Assembly: GCA_951813535.1 (NCBI GenBank)
Contig: OX638345.1
Span: 1,129,029 to 1,193,028, forward strand
Length of the DNA: 64,000 nucleotides
Reading direction: 5' to 3'
Origin: an uncultured Dehalococcoidia bacterium
Lineage (GTDB): Bacteria; Chloroflexota; Dehalococcoidia; Lucifugimonadales; UBA3495
Both the position numbers and the translations under genes were made by a program. Under the pieces are notes generated by a model. The model was not told the origin of the DNA and made no database searches. It saw only the letters and a program-made list of their open reading frames with translations. Shown piece after piece: positions 7,220 to 16,036 of the stretch (its first letter is position 1; each line of letters begins with the position of its first letter).

Positions 7220-9868
7220 ATGGTTACATTGTTGAAAAAGATAGTCGGCGACACGCCGGAGCGCGCCGCTGAAAAATTGCGCGGTCAACTGGTGCCACAG
7301 GTCAACCGTCTGGAAGATTCCGTGCGGAATTTGACCGACGAGGCGCTGAGCGCGAAGACCGACGAGTTCCGGCGGCGGCTGAATGACGGCGCATCTTTGG
7401 ACACCCTTCTGCCGGAGGCGTTTGCGGTGGTCCGCGAGGCGGCGCGCCGCACCCTGGGTCAGCGACACTACGACGTCCAACTCATCGGCGGCGCCGTTTT
7501 GCACCAGGGCAAGATCTCGGAGATGAAAACGGGCGAGGGCAAGACCCTGGTCGCAACGCTTCCGGCCTTTCTGAACGCCATCACCGGCAATGGCGTCCAC
7601 ATCGTCACCGTGAACGACTATCTCGCCCGGCGCGACCCGGTGTGGATGGGGCCGATCTACAACCTGCTCGGCCTCACTGTGGGCTGCCTGCAGCACGACG
7701 CCGCGTACCTCTACGACCCCGAACTGACCGATGTCGGCCGTGGCGGTTACCCCAACCTGACCCCCGTGTCCCGCGCCGAGGCGTACCGCGCCGACATACT
7801 CTATGGCACCAACAACGAGTTCGGCTTCGACTACCTCAGGGACAACATGGCGGTGGACGCCGATCTCCAAGTCCAGGCGCGCGGTGAGGGCCGGCCAACT
7901 CATCACTTCGCCATTGTGGACGAGGTTGACAACATCCTGATCGACGAGGCCCGTACTCCTCTGATCATCAGCGGGCCCGCCCAACAACCGGTGGAGCACT
8001 ATTCCAACTGCGCCCGCCTGGCTCCCCGGCTCCGCGAATACGAGGACTACACCGTCGACGAGCGCACCCAGGCCATCTCGCTCACCGAGCAGGGCATCGG
8101 CAAGGCCGAGCGCCACATGCGCGTCGACAACCTGTACGATCCCGAGAATTTCCACCTCGTTCAGTACGTGGAAAACGCGGTGGTGGCCCAGGTCCAGAAG
8201 GTCAAAGACAAGGATTACGTGATCAACAACGGCGAGGTCGTCATCGTCGACGAGTTCACCGGCCGGCTGCAATACGGCCGTCGCTGGTCCGATGGCCTGC
8301 ATCAGGCCGTTGAGGCCAAAGAGGGCGTCAAGGTCCAGCGCGAAAGCGTAACCTACGCCACGATCACGCTGCAGAACTACTTCCGGATGTACCGCAAGCT
8401 GGCCGGAATGACCGGTACCGCCGTCACCGAGGCCGACGAGTTCTACAAGATCTACGGCCTTGAGGTGGTAGCGGTTCCGACCAACCTGCTCATGGTCCGG
8501 GACGATGCCAGCGACCTGATATTCCCCACGGAGGAAGGCAAGTGGCACGCCGTGATCGAAAACATCGTGCAGCGGTCGGACTCGGGCCAACCGGTCCTGG
8601 TGGGCACGACCTCCGTCGAGACATCTGAAGCGCTCAGCGACCGTCTCCGCCGTCGCGGCGTGCAGCACCAGGTGCTCAACGCCCGCAATCACGAGCAGGA
8701 GGCGTCCATCGTTGCCCAGGCTGGCCGCGCCGGCGCGGTCACGGTGTCCACCAACATGGCCGGCCGCGGCACTGACATCGTGCTCGGCGGCGCCGACACT
8801 GACCGGGAAGGCTGGCGGGAGGAACACGATCGCGTCATCGCCATGGGCGGCCTTCACGTCATCGGGACGGAGCACCACGAAGCGCGCCGCGTCGACAACC
8901 AGCTACGGGGACGCGCCGGGCGCCAGGGCGACCCGGGCAGCAGCCAGTTTTTCGTCGCCCTGGAGGACGAGTTGATGCAGCGCTTCGGCGGCGACCGCAT
9001 CAAGAACGTGATGAACTGGACCGGCCTCAACGACGATGAGCCGCTGGAGAACAAGCTCATCACCAAGTCCATCTCCAGCGCGCAGGTCAAGGTCGAAGGC
9101 CACCACTTCGACATGCGCAAGCACCTGCTCAACTTCGACGACGTACTCAATCAGCAACGCACCGTCATCTACGAGCAGCGTTCCCGCATCCTGGCCAGTC
9201 AGGGCCTACGGGAACGCATCCTGGACATGCTGGGCTCTGAGTTTGACCGCTTGGTGTCGACCCATCTTCAGGCCCGCCATGCCGACGACTGGGATGCGGA
9301 CGGCTTTGTGGGCGCCCTGCGGCAAATCTGTCCGCCGCCGGCGGAGATCGATTCCCCGGAGAAAGTCCTGGCGCTGCGACGGGATCATATCGCGGACATC
9401 CTGGACGAATACACGGAGACCCTTTACGAGGTCAAGGAGCGCAGCCTGGGTCCCGACAACATGGAGACCCTGGTACGCCTGCTGCTGCTCAAATCCATCG
9501 ATACGCATTGGGTCAATCACCTGACCCACATGGAAAACCTGCGAACCGGCGTGGGGCTCCAGGCAGTGGGCCAGCGGGACCCGCTCACGGTCTATCGTTC
9601 GGAGGGCCAGCGCGCCTTTACCGAGTTGACCCGGCAGATGCAGCGTGAGGTCACCCACACGCTCTTCCACGTCACCCTGGCTCCCGAAGTGCCCACCACG
9701 CGGGCTCCGGCAAATAGCGACACCCGCGCACCGGTGAGCCCCATGGCCGCGGTTGCGCCGGGCCGGTCCAATCCCGCTCCGCGCGCGGGTCGCAAGATCG
9801 GGCGCAACTCAAAGTGCCCCTGCGGCAGCGGCAAGAAGTACAAGCGCTGCTGCGGCGCCGCGGTCTGA
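7220..9868 (+). CDS. secA: preprotein translocase ATPase SecA
   Basis: 882 aa motor ATPase that drives Sec-dependent protein export at the membrane. Walker A is MKTGEGKTLV near residue 100, and the Walker B region is DEVDNILIDEARTPLIISG. The helicase-like second domain has MAGRGTDIVLGG and the GRAGRQGDPGSS motif. The C-terminus carries the SecB/ribosome-binding zinc finger CPCGSGKKYKRCCG, preceded by a Pro/Ala linker. The length is at the compact end for SecA. ATG 7220 follows a GTGAGGG ribosome site, and a TATACT -10-like box lies at 7164-7169. It ends in TGA, showing that TGA is a normal stop in this genome. Confidence 0.98.
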   Translation: MVTLLKKIVGDTPERAAEKLRGQLVPQVNRLEDSVRNLTDEALSAKTDEFRRRLNDGASLDTLLPEAFAVVREAARRTLGQRHYDVQLIGGAVLHQGKISEMKTGEGKTLVATLPAFLNAITGNGVHIVTVNDYLARRDPVWMGPIYNLLGLTVGCLQHDAAYLYDPELTDVGRGGYPNLTPVSRAEAYRADILYGTNNEFGFDYLRDNMAVDADLQVQARGEGRPTHHFAIVDEVDNILIDEARTPLIISGPAQQPVEHYSNCARLAPRLREYEDYTVDERTQAISLTEQGIGKAERHMRVDNLYDPENFHLVQYVENAVVAQVQKVKDKDYVINNGEVVIVDEFTGRLQYGRRWSDGLHQAVEAKEGVKVQRESVTYATITLQNYFRMYRKLAGMTGTAVTEADEFYKIYGLEVVAVPTNLLMVRDDASDLIFPTEEGKWHAVIENIVQRSDSGQPVLVGTTSVETSEALSDRLRRRGVQHQVLNARNHEQEASIVAQAGRAGAVTVSTNMAGRGTDIVLGGADTDREGWREEHDRVIAMGGLHVIGTEHHEARRVDNQLRGRAGRQGDPGSSQFFVALEDELMQRFGGDRIKNVMNWTGLNDDEPLENKLITKSISSAQVKVEGHHFDMRKHLLNFDDVLNQQRTVIYEQRSRILASQGLRERILDMLGSEFDRLVSTHLQARHADDWDADGFVGALRQICPPPAEIDSPEKVLALRRDHIADILDEYTETLYEVKERSLGPDNMETLVRLLLLKSIDTHWVNHLTHMENLRTGVGLQAVGQRDPLTVYRSEGQRAFTELTRQMQREVTHTLFHVTLAPEVPTTRAPANSDTRAPVSPMAAVAPGRSNPAPRAGRKIGRNSKCPCGSGKKYKRCCGAAV

Positions 9869-9891
9869 CCAATACCATTCTGGACCGAACA

Positions 9892-9922
9892 AAGCGGGGC
9901 GGGTTTCAAACCCGCCCCGCTT
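9892..9922. terminator. bidirectional hairpin between convergent genes
   Basis: A perfect 15-bp inverted repeat (aagcggggcgggttt ... aaacccgccccgctt) around a single base lies between the ends of secA and the YHS gene. Symmetry and position suggest it terminates both transcripts. Confidence 0.65.
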
Positions 9923-9944
9923 GCTGGTCCGGTGATGACTCCGC

Positions 9945-10178
9945 CTAATGTCCGCGGCGGAACAGGCGCCGCACGAAAGTAACGGGCTGCGGTTGCGGCT
10001 CCTCCATTGTGACGGGCTTGTTGCGGCCCGAGGCCCATCCCTCGGGGTCGCGCTCGAAGGCGATGCGGCATCCTGGGGCGCAGAAGTAGTAGGTCTGCCC
10101 CTCGTGTTCGCTGGATCCGCCGTTGGGATTGTCGGTATCCACCTGCATCAGGCAAATGGGGTCGGTTGCGGTAGCCAT
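9945..10178 (-). CDS. YHS-domain metal-binding protein
   Basis: 77 aa soluble protein. Residues about 6-48 form a YHS/TRASH-like domain: DPICLMQVD (Cys9), then YYFCAPGCRIAFERDPEGW (Cys33 and Cys37). These three Cys are the likely metal ligands. A proline-rich tail ends in RRLFRRGH. YHS domains commonly accompany copper P-type ATPases, and here the gene is the last of a minus-strand run after copA and a coiled-coil gene. A role in copper or other soft-metal handling is inferred from context. It is convergent with secA and separated from it by the palindrome at 9892-9922. Confidence 0.85.
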   Translation of the reverse strand: MATATDPICLMQVDTDNPNGGSSEHEGQTYYFCAPGCRIAFERDPEGWASGRNKPVTMEEPQPQPVTFVRRLFRRGH

Positions 10179-10194
10179 ATTGAGTGCCTGCCTG

Positions 10195-10653
10195 TTAATC
10201 GTCCGCTGGCGCAGGAACGGGTTCAGTCTCCGGCGGGAGCGTGAACACGGCTTGGCCGTTGGCGTTGTGCGTGTGATTGACCAAGGCCAGTATCAGTTGC
10301 TGATGGCTGCGGCGAATTTCCTGCAAAACTTCAGACTTGGCGGCGTCAATTTTCGCTTCCAGTTCCATTTTGGTGTTGGCGATTTCCTGCCGAAGCTCGG
10401 CTTTCGCCGCAACGATTTCCTGCCGGAGCTCAGCTTTGGTGTCAGCGATTTCCTGTTTGAGCTCGGCCTTGGTGCTGACGATTTCTTGCTTGTTGTCGCT
10501 TACATCACCGCGCAGGTCATTATACTCCTTGCGCGTTGGAAGCCCTCCGAGACGCAGTGCGATACCGACCAGCACTACGGCCAATAGGCCATGACTACCA
10601 ATAACCGTCGCAATGATCGGTATGATGCTGCTGGTTCCGGCCGTTTCCATCAT
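10195..10653 (-). CDS. membrane-anchored coiled-coil protein with H-x-H tail (paralogue of 1066-1419)
   Basis: 152 aa. An N-terminal hydrophobic segment (IIPIIATVIGSHGLLAVVLVG) is followed by about 80 residues of heptad-like coiled coil built from repeats of the type (A/T)KAELRQEIA. The C-terminal module is RRSHQQLILALVNHTHNANG then QAVFTLPPETEPVPAPADD. The tail matches the gene at 1066-1419 in the order RRxHxQL...L...H-x-H...G-x-A-x-F, so this is a genuine small family. It sits between copA (74 bases upstream) and the YHS gene (16 bases downstream) on the same strand, so an operon is likely. Function is unknown; the H-x-H could bind metal. Confidence 0.75.
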   Translation of the reverse strand: MMETAGTSSIIPIIATVIGSHGLLAVVLVGIALRLGGLPTRKEYNDLRGDVSDNKQEIVSTKAELKQEIADTKAELRQEIVAAKAELRQEIANTKMELEAKIDAAKSEVLQEIRRSHQQLILALVNHTHNANGQAVFTLPPETEPVPAPADD

Positions 10654-10727
10654 GTGTACCCTGGTCCTGATCTTGGCAGGTGGGCCTCAGGCCAATTTTA
10701 TCAGTATTCCGATATTCTGCGTACCCA

Positions 10728-13052
10728 TCAAATTGGAGCGCGCCGCAGCCGTAGAGAGTTGCTCACTACACTGACCGAGCTGAACGCCATGGCCAGCGCA
10801 GCCAGGATTGGGTTCAAGAATCCGGCTTCGCCGAAGAAAAACGCCAGCCCGGCCGGCACGCCGCCGAGCGCGGCGAACACCGGATACAGCGCTCCCGCGG
10901 CAACCGGGATCAGCAGCGTGTTGTAGAAGAAGGCCCAGAAGAGGTTCTGCCGGATGGTGCGCATGGTGTTGCGAGACATTCGCAGCGCGGTGGCCACGCC
11001 CATGAGGTCATCCCGCATCAGCGTGACGTCCGCAGTTTCGCGGGCGATGTCGGTTCCGCCGCCCATGGCTATCCCGACGTTGGCCCGAGCCAGCGCGGGG
11101 GCGTCGTTGATCCCGTCGCCGGCCATGGCGACCGTGTGGCCCTCAGCCTGCATCCTGGCGACGGCTTCCGCCTTGTCGGCCGGCAGCATCCCCGCGTGGT
11201 ATTCGTCGATGCCGCACTGGGCAGCCACCGCCGCTGCCACCTCCGGGCGGTCGCCGGAGAGCATGACTGTCCGCACTCCCATTTCATGCAAGGCCGCCAC
11301 GGCGTCGGGAGCGCCGGGTTTCACCGTGTCGGCGACTGCGATCACACCGACGACACGCCCTCCCTGGGCCACGAACATGGGAGTAGCGCCGGCTTCGGCG
11401 AGCCGCGTCGACGCCGCGACAATCTCGGCGTCGGGCGATGCGCCCACCTGCTGCATGAGCGCGGCGTTGCCGACCGCTACCCCTTGCTGGGCCACCACGG
11501 CGGTCACGCCGGCGCCGGCGTGGGCAGCGAAATCGGTGGATGGGGCGACCGCCAATCCGTCGGCTTGCGCCCGGCGCAGCACGGCCCGACCAATGGGGTG
11601 CTCCGACAGGGTTTCAACCGACGCCGCGGAACGCAGCACGTCGGTCGCGCGGCCACCCGGGGCGGGCACGACGTCGGTGACCGCCGGTTGCCCAGTGGTA
11701 AGGGTTCCGGTTTTATCCAGGGCAACGACGTCCACACGATGTGCGGTTTCCAGCGCGGCCGCGCTGCGGATCAGGATGCCTCGTTCCGCGCTCCTGCCCA
11801 CACCGACGATGATCGCGGTGGGAGTCGCCAACCCCAGCGCGCACGGGCAGGCGATGATGAAAACCGCGACGAGGGTCAGCATCGCGTAGCGCACCGACGG
11901 TTCCGGGCCGAGGAACAGCCACAGCACCGCCGCCGCCAGCGCGATCAGCCCCACCGCCGGCACGAACCAGGCCGCGACCCGGTCGGCCAATCGCTGTACC
12001 GGCGCCGCTGAGCCCTGGGCTTCTTCCACCAGCCTGATCACCTGCGCCAGCGTCGTATCCAGGCCGACGCGGGTGGCCCGCACGAGTATCGCGCCGGTAC
12101 CGTTCAGAGTTCCAGCAAACACCGGATCGCCGGCTGATTTCTCGGCCGGCATGCTCTCTCCGGTCAGGGCTGACTGGTCGATGGTGGTGGCTCCGCTGGC
12201 GACCTCGCCGTCAACCGGGATCTGCTCGCCCGGGCGCACGGCCAGGGTGTGACCCGGCTCGACTTGTTCGACGGGCACCTCGGTTATGGAGCCGTCGGCC
12301 GACATCAGGTGCGCCGTTTGTGGCCGCAGATCCAGCAGCCTTTCGATAGCGCCCGAAGTGCGGGACAGGGCGCGTGCTTCAAGCCAGCGTCCCAGCAGGA
12401 TCAGCGCGACGATAATGGCCGCCATGTCGAAGTGGAGTTGATGTGCCCCCGGCGAACCCAACGCGCCCGGCGCGATCAGGGTAGCGAGCACGACCACGAC
12501 GCTGTATCCGTATGCCACCGATGTTCCCAGGGCGATCAGCGTGTGCATGTTGGGCTGCAGCCGTCGCAGTCCGGCCCATCCGGCGGTGTAGAACGACCAG
12601 CCGGCCCATAGCTGCACCGGGGTAGCAACCACCCAGAGCAGCAGCGGATACCACCACAGGGCCAGCAACCCGGGCGTCCAGGGCAGCGCCGGGAAACTGC
12701 CCAGCAGCAGCGCGGCTCCGCCCACCGCCGCCACGATCAAGCGGACTCGAAGGCGTTTTTCCTCACGCGCCCGCGGTCCCTGGTCTCGACCGCCGCCCGC
12801 GCCGACTGGCTGCGGATTGGTATCAAGACGGTATCCGGCGTCGGCAACGGCCTTGGCCAGGGTCTCCAGGTCAGGCGGCTCTGCGCCACCGGCGTCATCC
12901 AGGCTGATCGTCGCTCGCTCGGTCGCCAGGTTGACGCTGACCTCGGTCACGCCGTCCACCGAGCGGAGCGCCTCGCCGACGTGGTACACGCACGCCGCGC
13001 ACGTCATCCCGGCTACGGGGAGGATGAGGGTGTTTTCTGACGATTGAGGCAT
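10728..13052 (-). CDS. copA: copper-translocating P1B-type ATPase
   Basis: 774 aa heavy-metal exporter. One N-terminal HMA domain carries GMTCAACVYHV (Cys18, Cys21). Eight membrane helices are expected. The motifs are complete and in order: TGES (ALTGESMPAEK), the transmembrane metal site CPC in ACPCALGLATPTA, the phosphorylation site DKTGTLTTG, the HP motif (SEHPIGRA) and GDGINDAPALA. The CPC motif indicates Cu+ or Ag+ export. It is the first gene of a minus-strand run with the coiled-coil and YHS genes. A TACAAT box about 52 bases upstream of the start (13104-13109) may be its -10. Copper-responsive control is expected but no known operator is recognised. Confidence 0.96.
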   Translation of the reverse strand: MPQSSENTLILPVAGMTCAACVYHVGEALRSVDGVTEVSVNLATERATISLDDAGGAEPPDLETLAKAVADAGYRLDTNPQPVGAGGGRDQGPRAREEKRLRVRLIVAAVGGAALLLGSFPALPWTPGLLALWWYPLLLWVVATPVQLWAGWSFYTAGWAGLRRLQPNMHTLIALGTSVAYGYSVVVVLATLIAPGALGSPGAHQLHFDMAAIIVALILLGRWLEARALSRTSGAIERLLDLRPQTAHLMSADGSITEVPVEQVEPGHTLAVRPGEQIPVDGEVASGATTIDQSALTGESMPAEKSAGDPVFAGTLNGTGAILVRATRVGLDTTLAQVIRLVEEAQGSAAPVQRLADRVAAWFVPAVGLIALAAAVLWLFLGPEPSVRYAMLTLVAVFIIACPCALGLATPTAIIVGVGRSAERGILIRSAAALETAHRVDVVALDKTGTLTTGQPAVTDVVPAPGGRATDVLRSAASVETLSEHPIGRAVLRRAQADGLAVAPSTDFAAHAGAGVTAVVAQQGVAVGNAALMQQVGASPDAEIVAASTRLAEAGATPMFVAQGGRVVGVIAVADTVKPGAPDAVAALHEMGVRTVMLSGDRPEVAAAVAAQCGIDEYHAGMLPADKAEAVARMQAEGHTVAMAGDGINDAPALARANVGIAMGGGTDIARETADVTLMRDDLMGVATALRMSRNTMRTIRQNLFWAFFYNTLLIPVAAGALYPVFAALGGVPAGLAFFFGEAGFLNPILAALAMAFSSVSVVSNSLRLRRAPI

Positions 13053-13390
13053 GGCGTCGAGTCGTCGGTGCGCGCAAGGGTTGTTGGGAGGTTGCCGTCT
13101 TCATTGTAGCAGCGGCGGTGTTTCCGGGGCGAGGACGTCTGCTCTCGCCTGGAGCAGGGCGGCAATAGGTGCAATAGGCGTCATCCTTGTTGACGGTGTT
13201 CAGGCAGCGTGGGGCCTCGGCCCATTCGTCGCGCTGTTCAGCCAGCACCGCGCCCACCAAACGGCGGGTTGCCGCTCGGTTGGGGAAGATGCCCACCACA
13301 TCGGATGGTCGCCAGGACCGCCTCGAAGTGAGCGTGCAGTCCGCCAGTGGCGCTTACCTGCACGCACAACAACGGGTTTTCACCAGTAGC

Positions 13391-13663
13391 GTGGACTCAG
13401 ACGCCAATACGAGGCCGATCGTGGAGTTGGCCTCAGGAGTCATGGGCGATGGATATCCGCAGATCGCTGACCGGGCGCTCTCTCTGGAAGAAGCGGGCAT
13501 CGTCAAACGCGGGTCCAACTCGTGGATGTGGGCAACTATCGCCCTGGCGGCAGCGATTGTGGCGGTGGCAGTTGTGGTCGGGCTCGTCGCTTGCCAGAAG
13601 AATCGAGTGAGAGCCTCAATCGCCGGGGAGTACCTGTACGATCTGACCGGCGACGCGTCCTGA
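13391..13663 (+). CDS. possible small single-pass membrane protein
   Basis: About 90 aa if it starts at GTG 13391, or 73 aa from ATG 13442. It contains one clear transmembrane segment (WMWATIALAAAIVAVAVVVG) preceded by about 40 hydrophilic residues and followed by the positively charged QKNRVRAS. There is no recognised domain and neither start has a good ribosome site. It lies in an otherwise empty 950-base interval between copA and the dehydrogenase gene. The surrounding bases (13053-13390 and 13664-13960) show nothing else I can support. It may be a real orphan gene or chance. Confidence 0.3.
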   Translation: MDSDANTRPIVELASGVMGDGYPQIADRALSLEEAGIVKRGSNSWMWATIALAAAIVAVAVVVGLVACQKNRVRASIAGEYLYDLTGDAS

Positions 13664-13963
13664 TTGCGGGCGCGCAAAGCACGGTTGGCGGCGGGAAGGT
13701 CATCACAATCCCCGGCGCTCATGTTCTACGAGATCGGCGGCGTGCTCGTGGTCCGTTTGCGACTCGGGTGTTCGGTGGGCCAACCGGTTGGGCACTTGTC
13801 ATAAACTGTTGGAATAGTGCACGCGGACCAAATAGGAGACCACGCTTCGCCAACGCTCCGATGCCCTACCTCTCGCTATAAATTTGACATAACATTCGCC
13901 GCACATGGCTTGCGTTCATCGTTTCTGTGCCATCCGCAGGCCATCCCTGGGTGACCGGTGGCT

Positions 13964-13969
13964 TATAAT
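13964..13969 (+). promoter_or_regulatory. consensus -10 box of the dehydrogenase gene
   Basis: TATAAT lies 37 bases before ATG 14006. No good -35 is seen at 17 bases (ccatcc). Confidence 0.45.
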
Positions 13970-14005
13970 TAATTTAGCGGAGGATATTGGCAGGAGGTGG
14001 AAGCT

Positions 14006-15073
14006 ATGGACGTACTGAATACGATGGTTAGCCGCGGTCACGAGCAGGTGACGATGTACAGCGACCCCGAGTCCGGCCTGCGGGGTATCATCGCCATCCA
14101 CGACACCACCCTGGGGCCGTCCTGCGGGGGCACGCGCATGTGGCCCTACGCCACCGAGCAGGAAGCCCTGGCCGACGCGTTGAATCTCTCGCGGGCCATG
14201 ACCTACAAGTCGGCGGCGGCCGGCCTGCATCTTGGCGGCGGCAAGGGCGTCATCATCGGCGATCCTCGCACCGACAAGACGGAGGCCCTGCTGCGGGCCT
14301 GGGGTCGGTTCGTGGATACGCTGGGCGGCCGCTACCTGACCACCACCGATGTGGGAACCACTGGCCGGGACCTGGAAGCGATCCGACAGGAAACGGAGCA
14401 CGTGGTGGGCCTCGATGTGACCCTGGGCGGCAGCGGCGACACGTCCGTCATGACCGGCCTGGGGATCTACATGGGCATGAAGGCCTGTGCCTCCGACGCC
14501 TGGGGCACGGACGACCTGCGTGGGCGCACCGTCGCGATGCAGGGGTTCGGCAAGGTGGCGACGCATACCGCTGGTCATCTGATCGAGGACGACGTTCGCA
14601 TCGTCGTCACCGATATCAACGAGTCGGCGCTTGACCGCGCCCGTCAGATGGGCGTCAAGGTCGTCGGACCCGACGATATCTACGACGTTGACTGTGACAT
14701 CTTTGCTCCCTGCGCGCTGGGAGGAGTCATCAACCCGGCCACCATTGACCGCCTGCGCTGTCGCATCGTGGCCGGGGGCGCCAACAACCAGCTGATGACG
14801 GCCGAAGACGGCGAGGAACTGCACCGACGCGGAATCGTCTACGCGCCTGATTTCCTGATCAACGCCGGCGGGGTCATCAACGCTGCCGCTGAGATCGGCC
14901 AGCCGTACAACCCGGAGCGTTCGCGGCAGCAAACGGAGCGGATCTACGAGCAGATGTCGGCGGTGCTGACCACGTCCCGCAAGCAGGAGATATCCACCGC
15001 CCGGGCGGCGGATATCCTGGCGGAATCGCGCCTGGACTCGGTGCGCCGGATGCGCCGGATCTGGCGGGGATAG
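14006..15073 (+). CDS. Leu/Glu/Phe/Val-type amino acid dehydrogenase
   Basis: 355 aa NAD(P)-dependent oxidative deaminase. The N-terminal domain has the glycine-rich substrate site GPSCGGTRMWPY, then MTYKSAAAGLHLGGGKGVI with the two conserved lysines. The Rossmann domain shows MQGFGKVATHTAGHL. The short length and sequence style fit leucine/branched-chain dehydrogenase (about 350 aa) rather than the 420-450 aa GDH form. AGGAGG at 13992-13997, 8 bases before ATG 14006, decides the start over the in-frame GTG 13997. It likely feeds amino acids, perhaps from the adjacent peptide importers, into 2-oxoacid metabolism (inference). Confidence 0.9.
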   Translation: MDVLNTMVSRGHEQVTMYSDPESGLRGIIAIHDTTLGPSCGGTRMWPYATEQEALADALNLSRAMTYKSAAAGLHLGGGKGVIIGDPRTDKTEALLRAWGRFVDTLGGRYLTTTDVGTTGRDLEAIRQETEHVVGLDVTLGGSGDTSVMTGLGIYMGMKACASDAWGTDDLRGRTVAMQGFGKVATHTAGHLIEDDVRIVVTDINESALDRARQMGVKVVGPDDIYDVDCDIFAPCALGGVINPATIDRLRCRIVAGGANNQLMTAEDGEELHRRGIVYAPDFLINAGGVINAAAEIGQPYNPERSRQQTERIYEQMSAVLTTSRKQEISTARAADILAESRLDSVRRMRRIWRG

Positions 15074-15097
15074 CCGGCCTCAAGGCCCGGTGATCGG

Positions 15098-15132
15098 CGG
15101 AGCCCCACGGGCATCAGAACCGTAGGGCTCCG
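15098..15132. terminator. bidirectional terminator hairpin
   Basis: A 13-bp stem with one mismatch, CGGAGCCCCACGG / CCGTAGGGCTCCG, with a 9-base loop sits between the convergent ends of the dehydrogenase and TlpA-like genes. Confidence 0.65.
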
Positions 15133-15174
15133 TCACTCTGTCAGCGTTCGGACGACGATGCGGCCGGTGGCACG

Positions 15175-16026
15175 CTATTCCATCTGAAGGCCCTCGATCA
15201 AATCCCTGATCGTAGTCACATCAGCCGGCGCCCCCGGGATCGTGTGGGCGATCCGACCGGCTTTGTCGATGAAGATGTAAAAGGGCACGCCGGAGACGCC
15301 GTATACGCTCGAGAGTTGCCCGGCCGGGTCATAGGCTATGGGAAAACTCAGGTTCTGCTTGTCGATCAGCGCACGGACCTCGGGCTCGGGGGCGCTGATG
15401 GCGACGCCTACGATGTCGGCGCCGGCGCCGTCGAACTCATCGTGAAAACCCTGTACAGACGGCAACTGCCGTTGGCAATGTGGTCACCAGGGAGCCCAGA
15501 ACATCAACAACGTCGGAGTGCCCACGGTGTCCTCGAGGCGATAGTCGTTGCCATCCATGAAGGTTCCCGCGAACATAGGAGCCGGCGCACGCTGGTCGGC
15601 CCCGGCAGGGGTCGGGGTTGGGGATTCGGCGGTTGTCCTCACCATCTCCGCCGTCGGCGTGATCTCCACGGTTGGCGGCGCTGTGGGCGAGGGTGTGAGT
15701 ATCGCCGCAGTCGTGGCGGCCAGTCGAGGGTTCGACGCCTGGGTTGGATCCGGCGGTGGGCTGGGAGAAGGCGCGTTTGTAGGGACGGCGGCGGGCGCGT
15801 CCGGCTGCGCGGCTACGGAGGTTGGACCGGCACTTTCGGCGGTGGCCTCAGGCTTCCTCTCTTCCAACGAGCGCAGCGCAACCGCCACGGTTGCCTCGAT
15901 GTTGGGCGAATCGGGTTGAGCGCCGCCGTTAGCCGCGTCGTCGGTTTGAAGGCGGCAGCCTGATATGGTCAGGCAAAGGGCTACCACGACGGCGGCGGCC
16001 ATGATTAGCGCGGTGCGCCGAGGCAT
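15175..16026 (-). CDS. TlpA/thioredoxin-like lipoprotein, predicted selenoprotein (in-frame TGA at codon 181)
   Basis: A 283-aa product is predicted if TGA at 15486-15484 is read as selenocysteine. Residues 1-24 are a lipoprotein signal with lipobox ISGC (Cys24). A Pro/Thr/Ala/Ser-rich linker runs to about 145, then a TlpA/AhpC-type thioredoxin domain. The active-site stretch is TLLMFWAPW-[TGA]-PHCQRQLPSVQGF, so TGA sits exactly at the first Cys of the W-C-P-H-C motif. The frame stays open for about 100 further codons with normal features (GVSGVPFYIFIDKAGRI, including the cis-Pro loop). A hairpin follows the TGA (15459-15472). It starts 10 bases after the DUF3179 gene and is co-directional. 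The alternative is a nonsense mutation or sequence error, less likely given the identical situation next door. Confidence 0.85.
15459..15472 (-). promoter_or_regulatory. candidate bacterial SECIS hairpin of the TlpA-like gene
   Basis: In the mRNA, ACGGCAGUUGCCGU begins 11 bases after the UGA. It can form stem ACGG/CCGU with apical loop CAGUUG, putting the loop G about 18 bases from the UGA. That is at the short end of the spacing known for bacterial SECIS elements. Confidence 0.5.
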
Positions 16027-16036
16027 ACCGGGACAC

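Noticed and set aside
7175-8878. 567-codon minus-strand ORF opposite secA
   Set aside because: Antisense shadow of secA, which has every family motif.
13187-13441. N-terminal extension of the possible small membrane protein back to 13187
   Set aside because: The upstream residues look random and no ribosome site supports it.
15484-16026. Reading the TlpA-like locus as a truncated lipoprotein plus a separate 96-aa protein starting at 15465
   Set aside because: The two parts are in one frame and together make a complete thioredoxin domain. The break is one TGA exactly at the catalytic Cys.
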